From Planktothrix rubescens CCAP 1459/22 (GTDB taxonomy: Bacteria; Cyanobacteriota; Cyanobacteriia; Cyanobacteriales; Microcoleaceae): DNA of 64,000 nt. Below are positions 35,743 to 44,300 of the stretch, in pieces. The translations under genes and the position numbers were made by a program. The DNA lies in assembly GCA_904830895.1 (NCBI GenBank), contig LR882958.1, forward strand, positions 3,240,001 through 3,304,000. Direction: 5' to 3'. The notes under the pieces are model-generated. The model saw nothing but the letters and a program-made list of their open reading frames with translations. It had not been told where the DNA came from and made no database searches. The first letter of the stretch is position 1. The number at the start of each line of letters is the position of its first letter.

Positions 35743-36375
35743 CTAAGGCTGTTGCTGTCGAAATTCTATTGGCGTTAAACGCATGGGTTTATCGGGGTTC
35801 CAAATGCCATTTCCCATGAGTCGGGCATATTCCTGAGCATAGTTAAACCTTTGACTATATTGAGTCTGGAAATTGGAAGTCACCGGGCGATAAATAGAGG
35901 ATGTTTCTGCTAAAACATATCCTTCTTTGAGCAACTGTTCATTAATTAAAATTCCGTCAATCCAGATATAACCTGAGATGCGACCATAGCGATCTTTTGC
36001 GGTTAAATCTGCTTCTAATAGGATTTTTTTACCCTCGGAAAGTTGTTTTAAATGTTGTTTAGCTCTAATTCCCCAAGGATCTTGTTTCAAGTCAGGGGCA
36101 ATAATTCCAGCGAGTCTAACCTGTTGCAATACCGGAATTTTAGCCGTTTTATCGAGAATTTCCAGGGTTTGACCACTAATCACCCGTTCAACTTTGGTAA
36201 AAATGCCTTTGGGAAGGTCAGGTTGAGAACAACTGGTCAGCAGGAGTAATAAACCCAATACTATTGCGCCATACCATTTTCCTCTAAACCTGAAATCCAG
36301 TAGATTAGTCTTCGTCCAGGGGTAATCTGGTTTTAACTTTACCTTTACCAAAGTAGCGTCCGAATTGAAGTTCAT
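35743..36375 (-). CDS. SNase-like (thermonuclease family) lipoprotein
   Basis: About 210 residues. The lipobox LLLLLTSC is followed by a staphylococcal-nuclease fold: VERVISGQTLEIL, RLAGIIAPDLKQDPWGIRAKQHLKQL, DRYGRISGYIWIDG and LLKEGYVLAE. In nuclease the catalytic residues are Arg35, Glu43 and Arg87. Here the second position is less certain (RLAGIIAPDLKQ, with D in place of E). The start is unclear: the ATG at 36375 has GAGG nine bases ahead but overlaps the ferredoxin gene by 71 bases and gives an unusually long leader of about 50 residues before the lipobox. A TTG further in is an alternative. Confidence 0.75.
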   Translation of the reverse strand: MNFNSDATLVKVKLKPDYPWTKTNLLDFRFRGKWYGAIVLGLLLLLTSCSQPDLPKGIFTKVERVISGQTLEILDKTAKIPVLQQVRLAGIIAPDLKQDPWGIRAKQHLKQLSEGKKILLEADLTAKDRYGRISGYIWIDGILINEQLLKEGYVLAETSSIYRPVTSNFQTQYSQRFNYAQEYARLMGNGIWNPDKPMRLTPIEFRQQQP

Positions 36376-36673
36376 ACACTTCATCCTCGTCTTGGGTTTC
36401 CACAACTAAATCGGAGTGGGGATAACTGACACAGAGTAACGCATATCCCTGTTTCTGTAAGTCCGGGGAGAGTCCCATGGCTTCCGGTTGGTACAACTCC
36501 CCAGAAACTACCCTTACTGCACAACTGGTACAGGCACCATTGCGACAAGAAAAGGGCAAGTCTACCCCTTGATTTTCGGCACTTTGCAGAATATATCGGT
36601 CTTCGGGGACGTTGACATAAAAACGCTCACCTGTCTGACGATAATGAATTTCTACGCGATGGGAACTGGCCAT
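36305..36673 (-). CDS. [2Fe-2S] plant-type ferredoxin with C-terminal extension
   Basis: 122 residues from MASSHRVEIHYRQTG; a longer frame upstream is AT-rich and unlikely to be coding. The cluster ligands are CRNGACTSC and the distal Cys of YALLCVSYPHSD, so the CX4CX2C...C pattern is complete. After the ferredoxin core there are about 20 extra residues (DEVYELQFGRYFGKGKVKTRL) rather than the usual short end. This marks a non-photosynthetic, low-abundance ferredoxin paralogue. Its 3' end overlaps the SNase-like gene. Confidence 0.9.
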   Translation of the reverse strand: MASSHRVEIHYRQTGERFYVNVPEDRYILQSAENQGVDLPFSCRNGACTSCAVRVVSGELYQPEAMGLSPDLQKQGYALLCVSYPHSDLVVETQDEDEVYELQFGRYFGKGKVKTRLPLDED

Positions 36674-36756
36674 AAAAAAAATTTCTGAGATCGTGTTGAC
36701 TTTCCGAAATTTATGATAGTATATATTTTCGTGGGTAAAAATGAAATATTCCACCT

Positions 36757-36843
36757 GGAGAGGTGGCCGAGCGGTTGAAGGCGCGACACTGGAAATGTCG
36801 TTTAGGGGTGACTTTAACGAGGGTTCGAATCCCTCCCTCTCCG
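36757..36843 (+). tRNA. tRNA-Ser(GGA)
   Basis: 87 nt. Acceptor strands GGAGAGG/CCTCTCC with discriminator G; D-arm with AGCGGTTGAAGG; anticodon stem CGACA/TGTCG with loop CTGGAAA, so the anticodon is GGA; a long variable arm (class II); T-loop GTTCGAATC. No CCA is encoded. A T-run follows directly (GTTTTTG). Confidence 0.97.
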
Positions 36844-36853
36844 TTTTTGTTAG

Positions 36854-36917
36854 AAGGTAATGGGTAATGGGTAATGGGTAATGGGTAATGGGTAATGGGT
36901 AATGGGTAATGGGTAAT
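36854..36917. repeat. Heptamer tandem repeat (GGTAATG)9
   Basis: About nine uninterrupted copies of GGTAATG directly after tRNA-Ser. Cyanobacterial STRR class. Such runs are prone to length change. Confidence 0.95.
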
Positions 36918-37095
36918 AGAAAGAGTTTACTCCCCCTGCTACCGGTGCTCCTCTTGTTCGGACATTGCGATCGCTAGATCAGCAACAACCGAACCCAATC
37001 CTGTTAATAAGTTTGATACCCTATATACAGGGAGCATACTATCCAAAAATGAGTAGCCTAGGGATCACTATCACTGTATTGAGGAAAGGGGAAGA

Positions 37096-38109
37096 ATGTC
37101 TGCGACTGACTATAAAGACTACTACACGACTTTAGGACTAGATAAAACCGCAACGGCGGACGATATTAAAAAAGCCTATCGCAAACTAGCCCGCAAATAT
37201 CACCCGGACATGAATCCGGGGAACAAACAAGCTGAGGCGAGTTTTAAGGATGTCAGCGAAGCCTATGAGGTGTTATCCGACCCTGAGAAACGTGGAAAAT
37301 ACGATCAATTCGGTCAATATTGGAATCAAGCTGGAGCGACAGGTTGGCCGGGTGGTGCGGGTTCGGCTCAAGACGTTAGCGGGTTTGATTTTAGTCAATT
37401 TAACAGTTTTGATGATTTTATTAATAGTCTTTTAGGTCGTGGGGCTACCGGGGCTAGACCCGGAAGTAGTAGCAGTCGTAGTTATTCCTATCGGACTCAA
37501 ACTGGAAACCCTTCTGGATTTGGGGGGAGTCCCTACGGTAATGATCTTGGTTCGGGATTTAACACCCGTAATCCTTCCTCTGTCGCTGATACGGAAGCGA
37601 TTATTACTCTAACTCTGGCTGAAGCCTTTCATGGGGTACAAAAACGCTTTGCAACTGGAGAGGTAACGATTCCGTCGGGAGTTAAGCCTGGAAGTCGGAT
37701 TCGAGTGAGAGGCCAAGGTCAACTTGACCCCTACAATCAACAACGGGGGGATTTATACCTGAAAGTGGAAATTCAACCCCATAGCTTTTTTCAATTTGAT
37801 GGGGATAATCTGGTTTGTGAAGTTCCGGTTACTCCCGATGAAATGGTTTTAGGGACATCAATTGAAGTTCCGACACCTGATGGGATGGTGACGATGAATA
37901 TTCCAGCCGGAATTCGTTCAGGACAGTCGTTAAGGTTACGGGGCAAAGGATGGCCAAAACCTAAAGGGGGCGGTCGCACGGATCAATTAGTTAAAATTAT
38001 TGTTGTGCCACCAAAAGAAATTAGTCCAAGTGAACGGGAATATTATGAGAAAATTCAGGCGACTCGTACCTTTAATCCCCGCAATAGTTTAAAAGACATC
38101 AAGCTTTAA
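37096..38109 (+). CDS. DnaJ-type co-chaperone (CbpA-like)
   Basis: 337 residues. A J-domain at 5-72 holds the Hsp70-activating HPD ([10 protein letters not shown]). It is followed by a glycine/serine-rich linker (about 90-165) and two C-terminal substrate-binding subdomains (about 178-325, [22 protein letters not shown]). There is no cysteine-rich zinc domain, so it is a type II (CbpA-like) protein. GAGGAAAGGGG ahead of the ATG is a strong ribosome site. It works with DnaK in protein folding. A stem-loop at 38118-38151 follows. Confidence 0.93.
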   Translation: MSATDYKDYYTTLGLDKTATADDIKKAYRKLARKYHPDMNPGNKQAEASFKDVSEAYEVLSDPEKRGKYDQFGQYWNQAGATGWPGGAGSAQDVSGFDFSQFNSFDDFINSLLGRGATGARPGSSSSRSYSYRTQTGNPSGFGGSPYGNDLGSGFNTRNPSSVADTEAIITLTLAEAFHGVQKRFATGEVTIPSGVKPGSRIRVRGQGQLDPYNQQRGDLYLKVEIQPHSFFQFDGDNLVCEVPVTPDEMVLGTSIEVPTPDGMVTMNIPAGIRSGQSLRLRGKGWPKPKGGGRTDQLVKIIVVPPKEISPSEREYYEKIQATRTFNPRNSLKDIKL

Positions 38110-38117
38110 AAATTTTA

Positions 38118-38151
38118 AAACCGATCAGGAGAGATTGATCCCGATCGGTTT
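38118..38151 (+). terminator. Stem-loop after the DnaJ-type gene
   Basis: AAACCGATC (38118-38126) pairs exactly with GATCGGTTT (38143-38151). There is no strong T-run, so it is a terminator or a transcript-end stabiliser. Confidence 0.5.
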
Positions 38152-38374
38152 ATGATATAAAATCCCATATAATCTCAATCCGGTGGCATCTCTCTTTGAA
38201 GATGTGGTAGCAGGTTCGTTAGTAGGGGTTGAAGTCACAAAAGGTCTAAGTTCCCCTTTGATGTGATATTTGTTCACCCCTACACTTTTTTTTGCTCTGG
38301 CAGGGAATAGGGAATAATATAAAAAGTTCCAATCTATTGGTACACTCGAAAAAGTGATCAATAATTGGTTTTTT

Positions 38375-40060
38375 ATGTCTACTTATGATGTGATTATCAT
38401 TGGTGCAGGTCATAATGGGTTAGTTTGTGCGGCCTATCTCCTCAAAGCCGGATATAGTGTTTTACTATTAGAAAAACGTTCTGTTCCTGGAGGTGCGGCC
38501 ACAACGGAAGAAGTCATGGCAGAAGACGCACCCGGATTTAAGTTTAACCTCTGTGCAATTGATCATGAATTTATCCATCTTGGCCCGGTGGTGCAGGAAT
38601 TAGAATTAACCAAATACGGCTTAGATTATTTATATTGTGACCCGGTGGTGTTTTGTCCGCACCCCGATGGACGGTATTTTTTAGCTCATCGTTCCGTGGA
38701 AAAAACCTGTGCGGAAATTGCGAGATATAGTGAAAGAGATGCGAAAAAATATAAGGAATTTGTTGAATATTGGCAACGAATAATGAGTGCGGTTAGTCCT
38801 TTATTTAATGCTCCTCCGACTTCAATTATTGATATTGCTAAAAATTTTGATCGGGATTCTTTTCTGGATTTATTAGCCGTATTAGGAGGAAAGGATAAAA
38901 TTTTGGATTTTGTCAGAACTATGTTAATTAGTCCAGAGGATTTAATTAATGAATGGTTTGATACGGAAATTGTTAAAGCACCTTTAGCTAGATTAGCCTC
39001 GGAAATTGGCGCTCCTCCCTCTCAAAAAGGGATTTCTGTGGGTGCTAGTATGTTAGCCATGCGCCATGAACCAGGGATGTCTCGCCCTCGCGGTGGCACA
39101 GGAGCGTTAACTCAATCTTTGGTAAATTTAGTTAAACATTTAGGAGGAGTTATTTTAACAGAAACTCCGGTGCAAAAAATATTAATTGATGATGGTCGGG
39201 TGGTGGGGGTTAGGGTTTCAGAACATCAAGAATATCGTGCTAAACGGGGCGTAATTTCTAATATTGATGCTCGACGTTTATTTTTACAATGTGTTGATCC
39301 GACGGATATAGATGCGGCTGATCCGAATTTAAGAGAACGATTAGAACGGAAAATTATTAATAATAATGAGACTATTCTTAAAATTGATTGTGCGTTGTCG
39401 GAACCCTTACGATTTGATGGCTATAATCATCAAGATAGCTATTTAATTGGCTCGGTTTTAATTGCAGATTCCGTAAATCATGTTGAAAAAGCCCATAATT
39501 TATGTACAGTTGGTGAAATTCCTGATCAAGATCCTTCGGTTTATTTAGTTGTGCCAACGGTTTTAGATCCTTCGATGGCTCCTGAAGGAAAACACACTTT
39601 ATGGATTGAATTTTTTGCCCCCTATCAAATAGCAGGAGCCGAAGGAACGGGGTTAAATGGAACCGGATGGACGGATGAGTTAAAATATAAAGTAGCGGAT
39701 CGGGTGTTGGATAAAATTGCTGAATACGCTCCTAATATTAAGCATTCAGTTTTAGCCCGTCGGGTGGAAAGTCCGGCGGAATTAGGAGAACGTTTAGGAT
39801 CTTATAAAGGGAATTGCTATCATATTGATATGACCTTAGATCAAATGATTTTTTTCCGTCCCCTACCTGAATTAGCTAATTATACTACCCCAATTCAAGG
39901 TTTATTTTTAACGGGTGCAGGAACTCATCCAGGGGGATCAATTTCTGGGATGCCTGGTCGTAATTGTGCTCGTGCATTTATCCAGGCTCAAAAACCTCTT
40001 AATCAAGTTTTAAAGCAGACTCAAAATACTCTCAAGTCTGTCTGGAGTCGATTAAGGTAA
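38375..40060 (+). CDS. crtO: CrtO-type carotenoid ketolase (FAD-dependent)
   Basis: 561 residues from the ATG at 38375, which gives MSTYDVIIIGAGHNGLVCAAYLL with the FAD motif at the start. Further features are EKRSVPGGAATTEE, the middle region RPRGGTGALTQSLVNL near 232, and the C-terminal FAD-closing motif LFLTGAGTHPGGSISGMPGRNCA near 512-534. The family is phytoene-desaturase-like. In Synechocystis, CrtO makes echinenone from beta-carotene, and I infer the same here. The paralogues CrtI, CrtD and generic desaturase-like proteins are less likely because of the SISGMPGRN ending. It is monocistronic. Confidence 0.88.
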   Translation: MSTYDVIIIGAGHNGLVCAAYLLKAGYSVLLLEKRSVPGGAATTEEVMAEDAPGFKFNLCAIDHEFIHLGPVVQELELTKYGLDYLYCDPVVFCPHPDGRYFLAHRSVEKTCAEIARYSERDAKKYKEFVEYWQRIMSAVSPLFNAPPTSIIDIAKNFDRDSFLDLLAVLGGKDKILDFVRTMLISPEDLINEWFDTEIVKAPLARLASEIGAPPSQKGISVGASMLAMRHEPGMSRPRGGTGALTQSLVNLVKHLGGVILTETPVQKILIDDGRVVGVRVSEHQEYRAKRGVISNIDARRLFLQCVDPTDIDAADPNLRERLERKIINNNETILKIDCALSEPLRFDGYNHQDSYLIGSVLIADSVNHVEKAHNLCTVGEIPDQDPSVYLVVPTVLDPSMAPEGKHTLWIEFFAPYQIAGAEGTGLNGTGWTDELKYKVADRVLDKIAEYAPNIKHSVLARRVESPAELGERLGSYKGNCYHIDMTLDQMIFFRPLPELANYTTPIQGLFLTGAGTHPGGSISGMPGRNCARAFIQAQKPLNQVLKQTQNTLKSVWSRLR

Positions 40061-40177
40061 AGCCATTATCTGAAGAATTGAGACATCAACAAGATGACTA
40101 AATTAATATTTTTGATTCCTGTTCCCAATTCCCTGCTATAACAGAAGTATAGTTAGCAACCCATAACCACAAATGTC

Positions 40178-40732
40178 ATGAAGCCACCTGAAACCAGTGC
40201 CAATTCTATATTAATGAGTCCCCGGGAATTATTAGACCGTTATGCGGCTGGAAAACGGGGTTTTATTGGTGTGAATTTACAATGTGCTGATTTAAGGGGG
40301 GCTGTATTAAAAGATATTTTACTTTGGCAAGCTAATCTCAAGTCCGCTAATTTAAGTGGGGCTGATTTAAGTAATGCCCATTTATTTGCTAACTTAATTC
40401 AAACGAATTTAAGTGGTGCTGACCTATCGAGTGCCAAATTGATTTATGCGGATTTAAGAAAAGCAGATTTAACCTGTGCTAAGTTGTTTAAAACTAATTT
40501 GAAAGGGGCTGATTTGAGGGGGGCGGATTTAAGGGGGGCTAAGTTGATTTATACTAATTTGGATGGAGCTAATTTAAAAGGGGCTAATTTAAAAGGGGTA
40601 ATTTTATTTGCTGTTAATTTGAATCAAGCGAATTTAGTGGGAACTGATTTGAGCGAAACTACACTAATTAAAACTGATACTAGGTATACAATTTTATCGG
40701 AATCTGAGGAAAATCAAGATATAAAATATTAA
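40178..40732 (+). CDS. Pentapeptide-repeat protein
   Basis: 184 residues. An N-terminal segment (ILMSPRELLDRYAAGKRGFIGVNL) precedes about 25 tandem A(D/N)LXX repeats from about 36 to 170, such as ADLRGAVL, ANLSGADL and ANLKGANL. These fold into a right-handed quadrilateral beta-helix. The protein is small, soluble and without signal peptide. Functions in cyanobacteria are mostly unknown. It follows crtO by 117 bases on the same strand. Confidence 0.92.
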   Translation: MKPPETSANSILMSPRELLDRYAAGKRGFIGVNLQCADLRGAVLKDILLWQANLKSANLSGADLSNAHLFANLIQTNLSGADLSSAKLIYADLRKADLTCAKLFKTNLKGADLRGADLRGAKLIYTNLDGANLKGANLKGVILFAVNLNQANLVGTDLSETTLIKTDTRYTILSESEENQDIKY

Positions 40733-40802
40733 AGTTGTGAAACTGTCCTAAATATCTGTTAAGTAGTTGCACAAAATAAATTACCTAGTTGAGAGAGGGA
40801 AC

Positions 40803-40846
40803 AGCCCCCCAAACCCCCCGTGCACGGGGGGCTAGGGGGGGAGGGA
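40803..40846. repeat. GC-rich palindromic repeat
   Basis: CCCCCCAAACCCCCC, then GTGCAC, then GGGGGG CTAGGGGGGG. Related to the cores at 11438-11470 and 23908-23951, each with its own centre. Confidence 0.75.
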
Positions 40847-40883
40847 ACAGGGTAGAGGATGTGTAATTAATTTTGTTTAGGTA

Positions 40884-41100
40884 CTTATAATATTTTTAAG
40901 TTTAAAATAGTTTCTAAGGTTAATTGTAGATTGGTTTTAAGTTGGTTTTGTGAATGGCGATCGCTTAAATAATCCAGATGTTTATGTTCTCCTGTGGAAA
41001 TTTTAAATAAGCGGTTTTCCTGCTGTATTTTTGTAAAGAATGTAGGAATATTACCTCGATTTAGTAATAATATTTCAGCTAATTTAGAATAGTTACATTT
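40884..41100 (-). pseudogene. Fragment of an unknown gene (3' end)
   Basis: A 70-codon frame with no start codon reads YSKLAEILLLNRGNIPTF, then a charged central part, then [18 protein letters not shown] and a stop. The codon choice and hydrophobic rhythm look like a real protein C-terminus. It is blocked upstream by an in-frame TGA, and no start is available. I do not recognise the family. Confidence 0.35.
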
Positions 41101-41361
41101 TCATTGGGCAAACTCAAGAAACCCGGTTTTTTCCGAGGGACTTTTAGGGATTTCCATCAGCTTACCTGCCTAGCTCTACAAGAAGGAGAATGTCAATGCT
41201 AAGATTAAGGAATTGTTGAATTATGGATTTAGGCTCATTGCAGCTTAAACTATTGTGATAGGACAGGTCTATCTTGTTGATTCTATCAAGGGTAAAGAAT
41301 TTGAGGGTGCAGCTATCTTACCCGAAGTCAAAAATTGAGTTCTACCAGCCATTAATCAACT

Positions 41362-44300
41362 ATGTCAGGTGTACGAGTCGGGTTACTGCATTCTCTAAGT
41401 GGAGCGATGGCCTATAGGGAAAGACCATTGCTAGAAACTGAATTAATGACCATTGCCCAAATTAATGATCAGGGGGGGGTTTTAGGGCAAATCATTGAAC
41501 CCGTTATTGAAGATGGTGCTTCAGACTGCTTCACCTTTGAACAAAAAGCCCAAAAATTAATTCAACAGGATGGTGTCACGACCCTTTTTGGCTGTTGGAC
41601 GACCGCAAGTCGTCACGCCGTTAGACCGGTGCTTGAAGCCTTTAATGCTCAACTTTGGTATCCGGCTTCCTACGAAGGGTTAGAAAATTGTAGCCAAATT
41701 TTCTACACAGGATTTTGTGCGAATCAGCAAGTAGAATTAACTATTAATTGGTTATTGCGAAACCAGAAAACTCGATGTTATTTATTGGGTTGGGATCAGG
41801 TGTTTTCCTATACCCTAAATAAACTGATGAAAGTCCACCTCAAACATTATGGTGGGGAGGTAGTTGGAGAAGCATATCTTCCATCTTCAACAATGGATTT
41901 TGAAGCGATTATTACTCGGATTCGACAGGCACAACCGGATATTATTATTAATACTCTCAGAGGCGATCGCAATTTAAGTTTTTATCGCCAATTTTATGAA
42001 AGTGGAATTAGGGCTGCTGATTTACCAATTTTAGCCACATCCTTCTCCGAATCTGAAGCGCAAAAACTTCAAGAGGCTGCCGTTGGTCACTTCAGTTGTT
42101 TTCATTATTTTCAAAGTTTAAATACCCCAGAAAATCATCAATTTGTTCAAGTATTTAAACGCTTTTATGGAGAAGAACGGGTTATTAATAACTCTATGGC
42201 AACCGCCCATACTCAAATTCATCTCTGGAAACAAGCCGTTGAATTAGCTGAATCTTTTGATGTAGAACGGGTGAAAATTGCAGCCTATGGACAGTGTTTT
42301 GTGTCTCCTGGAGGGTTAGTCCGTTTAGAACCAAATCATCATGTTGCTAAGGTTTGTCGCATTGGTCAGGTATTACCAAATCAGCAATTTGAGGTTTTAT
42401 ATACCAGTGAAAAACTGATTAAACCTTTGCCTTGGTTGGGGTTTAATGAAGATAATTTTAATGCCTCTGGTATTGTTTTTGAGTTGTTATCTGAAGTGAG
42501 TCAAGGCATTGAAAGAGCCGAACAATTGGAACAAAAATCGATTGAACTGGAAGCAACAAAGGCACAACTCCAGCAGGAAATTGAAACTCGCAAACAGTTT
42601 GAATTAGCACTTCAAAAAGCTAATGAACAATTAGAAAAAAAGGTAGCAGAACGCACCGCTGCATTAAAAGAATCAAATGATAATTTAGTCCAAGAAATTG
42701 TCCAGCATCAACGATCAGAAAATGCTCTTCGCATGGCTACAGATCAACTACAAACGGTCTTAGAAGCAGTTCCGGGGACGGTTTCTTGGATTGACTCAGA
42801 TTTGTGTTATATCGAAGTGAATCAACGATTAGCCAATATGCTTAACCTTCCTAGGGAGCGTTTTATCGGTCAACATATTGGATTTTTAGGAACCAGTTCG
42901 GAATTCCAAGATTTTGTTCAATATTTATTTGATAGTCCTGAAATTGACGCCTATCGAGAAGTCAGAAATCAGGTGAATGGGGAATGGCGACACTATTTAA
43001 TTGTGGCCCAAAAATATAATTATAATCGAGCAGCTTTTGTAGTGGGAATTGATATCACCGAACGCAAACAAGCTGAAGAATCTTTAAGAAATGCTAAAAA
43101 TCAATTGCAAACGGTCTTAGAAGCAGTTCCAGGGACGGTTTCTTGGATTGACTCAGATTTGTGTTATATCGAAGTGAATCAACGATTATCGAATATGCTG
43201 AACCTCCCCAGGGAGAGTTTTGTCGGTCAACATATTGGATTTTTAGGAACCAGTTCGGAATTCCAAGATTTTGTTCAATATTTATTTGATAGCCCTGAAA
43301 TTGATGCCTATCGAGAAGTTAGAAATCAGGTGAATGGAGAATGGCGACACTATTTAATTGTGGCTCAAAAATATAATCATAATCAGGCGGCTTTTGTGGT
43401 CGGAATTGACATTACTGATCGCAAACAGGCTGAAGAATCTTTGAGAAATGCTAAGAATCAATTGCAAACAGTATTAGAAGCGGTTCCGGGGACAGTTTCT
43501 TGGATTAATTCAGACCTACGTTATATCGAAGTTAATCAACGGTTGGCAGATATGTTTGGGATGCCAAGGGAAACTTTTATTGATCAACATATTGGTTTTT
43601 TAGGCAATCATTCGGGGTTTACTCAATTCATCGAGGATTTATTTAATAGTTACGCTATTGATGCCTTTCAAGAAGTTTCATTTGTCCTGCATAACAAGTT
43701 ACGATATTATTTAATTGTGGCTCAAAAATATAATGATAATCAAGCGGCCTTTGTGGTCGGAATTGATATTACAGAACGCCGGGAAGCTGAAGCAGCATTA
43801 AGATTAACCCAAGACCAATTAGAAGCGGTATTAGATGTGGTTCCAGGTACGGTTTCTTGGATTAGTTCGGATTTACGTTATTTGGGAGTCAATCGTTATT
43901 TGGCATCAACTTTTGACCTCCAACCTGAAGATTTTGTTAATCAAGATATTGGGTTTTTGAAAGCTAGTTTTGAGTTTAATGATTTTGTCCAAAACTTTTT
44001 TGATTATCCCGAAAAAGACTCCTATCAAGAAGTCATGTCTGTAATTCAAGGCAAACCTCGGAATTATTTAATTGTTGCCCATAAATATAATCAAAATCAA
44101 GCCGCTTTCTTTGTGGGAATTGATATTACCGAACGGAAACAAGCGGAAGAAGCATTAAAACAAGCTGAAGCTAACTATCGGAGTATTTTTGAGAATGCGG
44201 TTGAAGGCATATTTCAAACCACACCCACGGGGATTTATTTAAGTGCAAATCCAGCTTTAGCTCGAATTTACGGTTATCAATCTCCTGAAGAATTAATCCA

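Larger units (their letters stand above)
40733..41361. other. Long intergenic region with repeat and gene remnant
   Basis: About 630 bases between the pentapeptide protein and the cyclase genes. It contains a GC-rich palindrome (40803-40846), a probable gene remnant on the minus strand (40884-41100), and about 250 bases before the cyclase ATG with no recognised gene. The cyclase promoter should lie in this last part; no clear -35/-10 pair is evident. Confidence 0.6.

Noticed and set aside
36854-36917. Regular repeat array that might be read as a CRISPR
   Set aside because: The unit is 7 bases with no spacers, so this is a tandem heptamer array. No CRISPR-like repeat-spacer pattern or cas gene is present in the window.
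41362-42470. A urea ABC transporter substrate-binding protein
   Set aside because: The domain has no signal peptide and is continuous with PAS and cyclase domains, so it is a sensor, not a transporter component.
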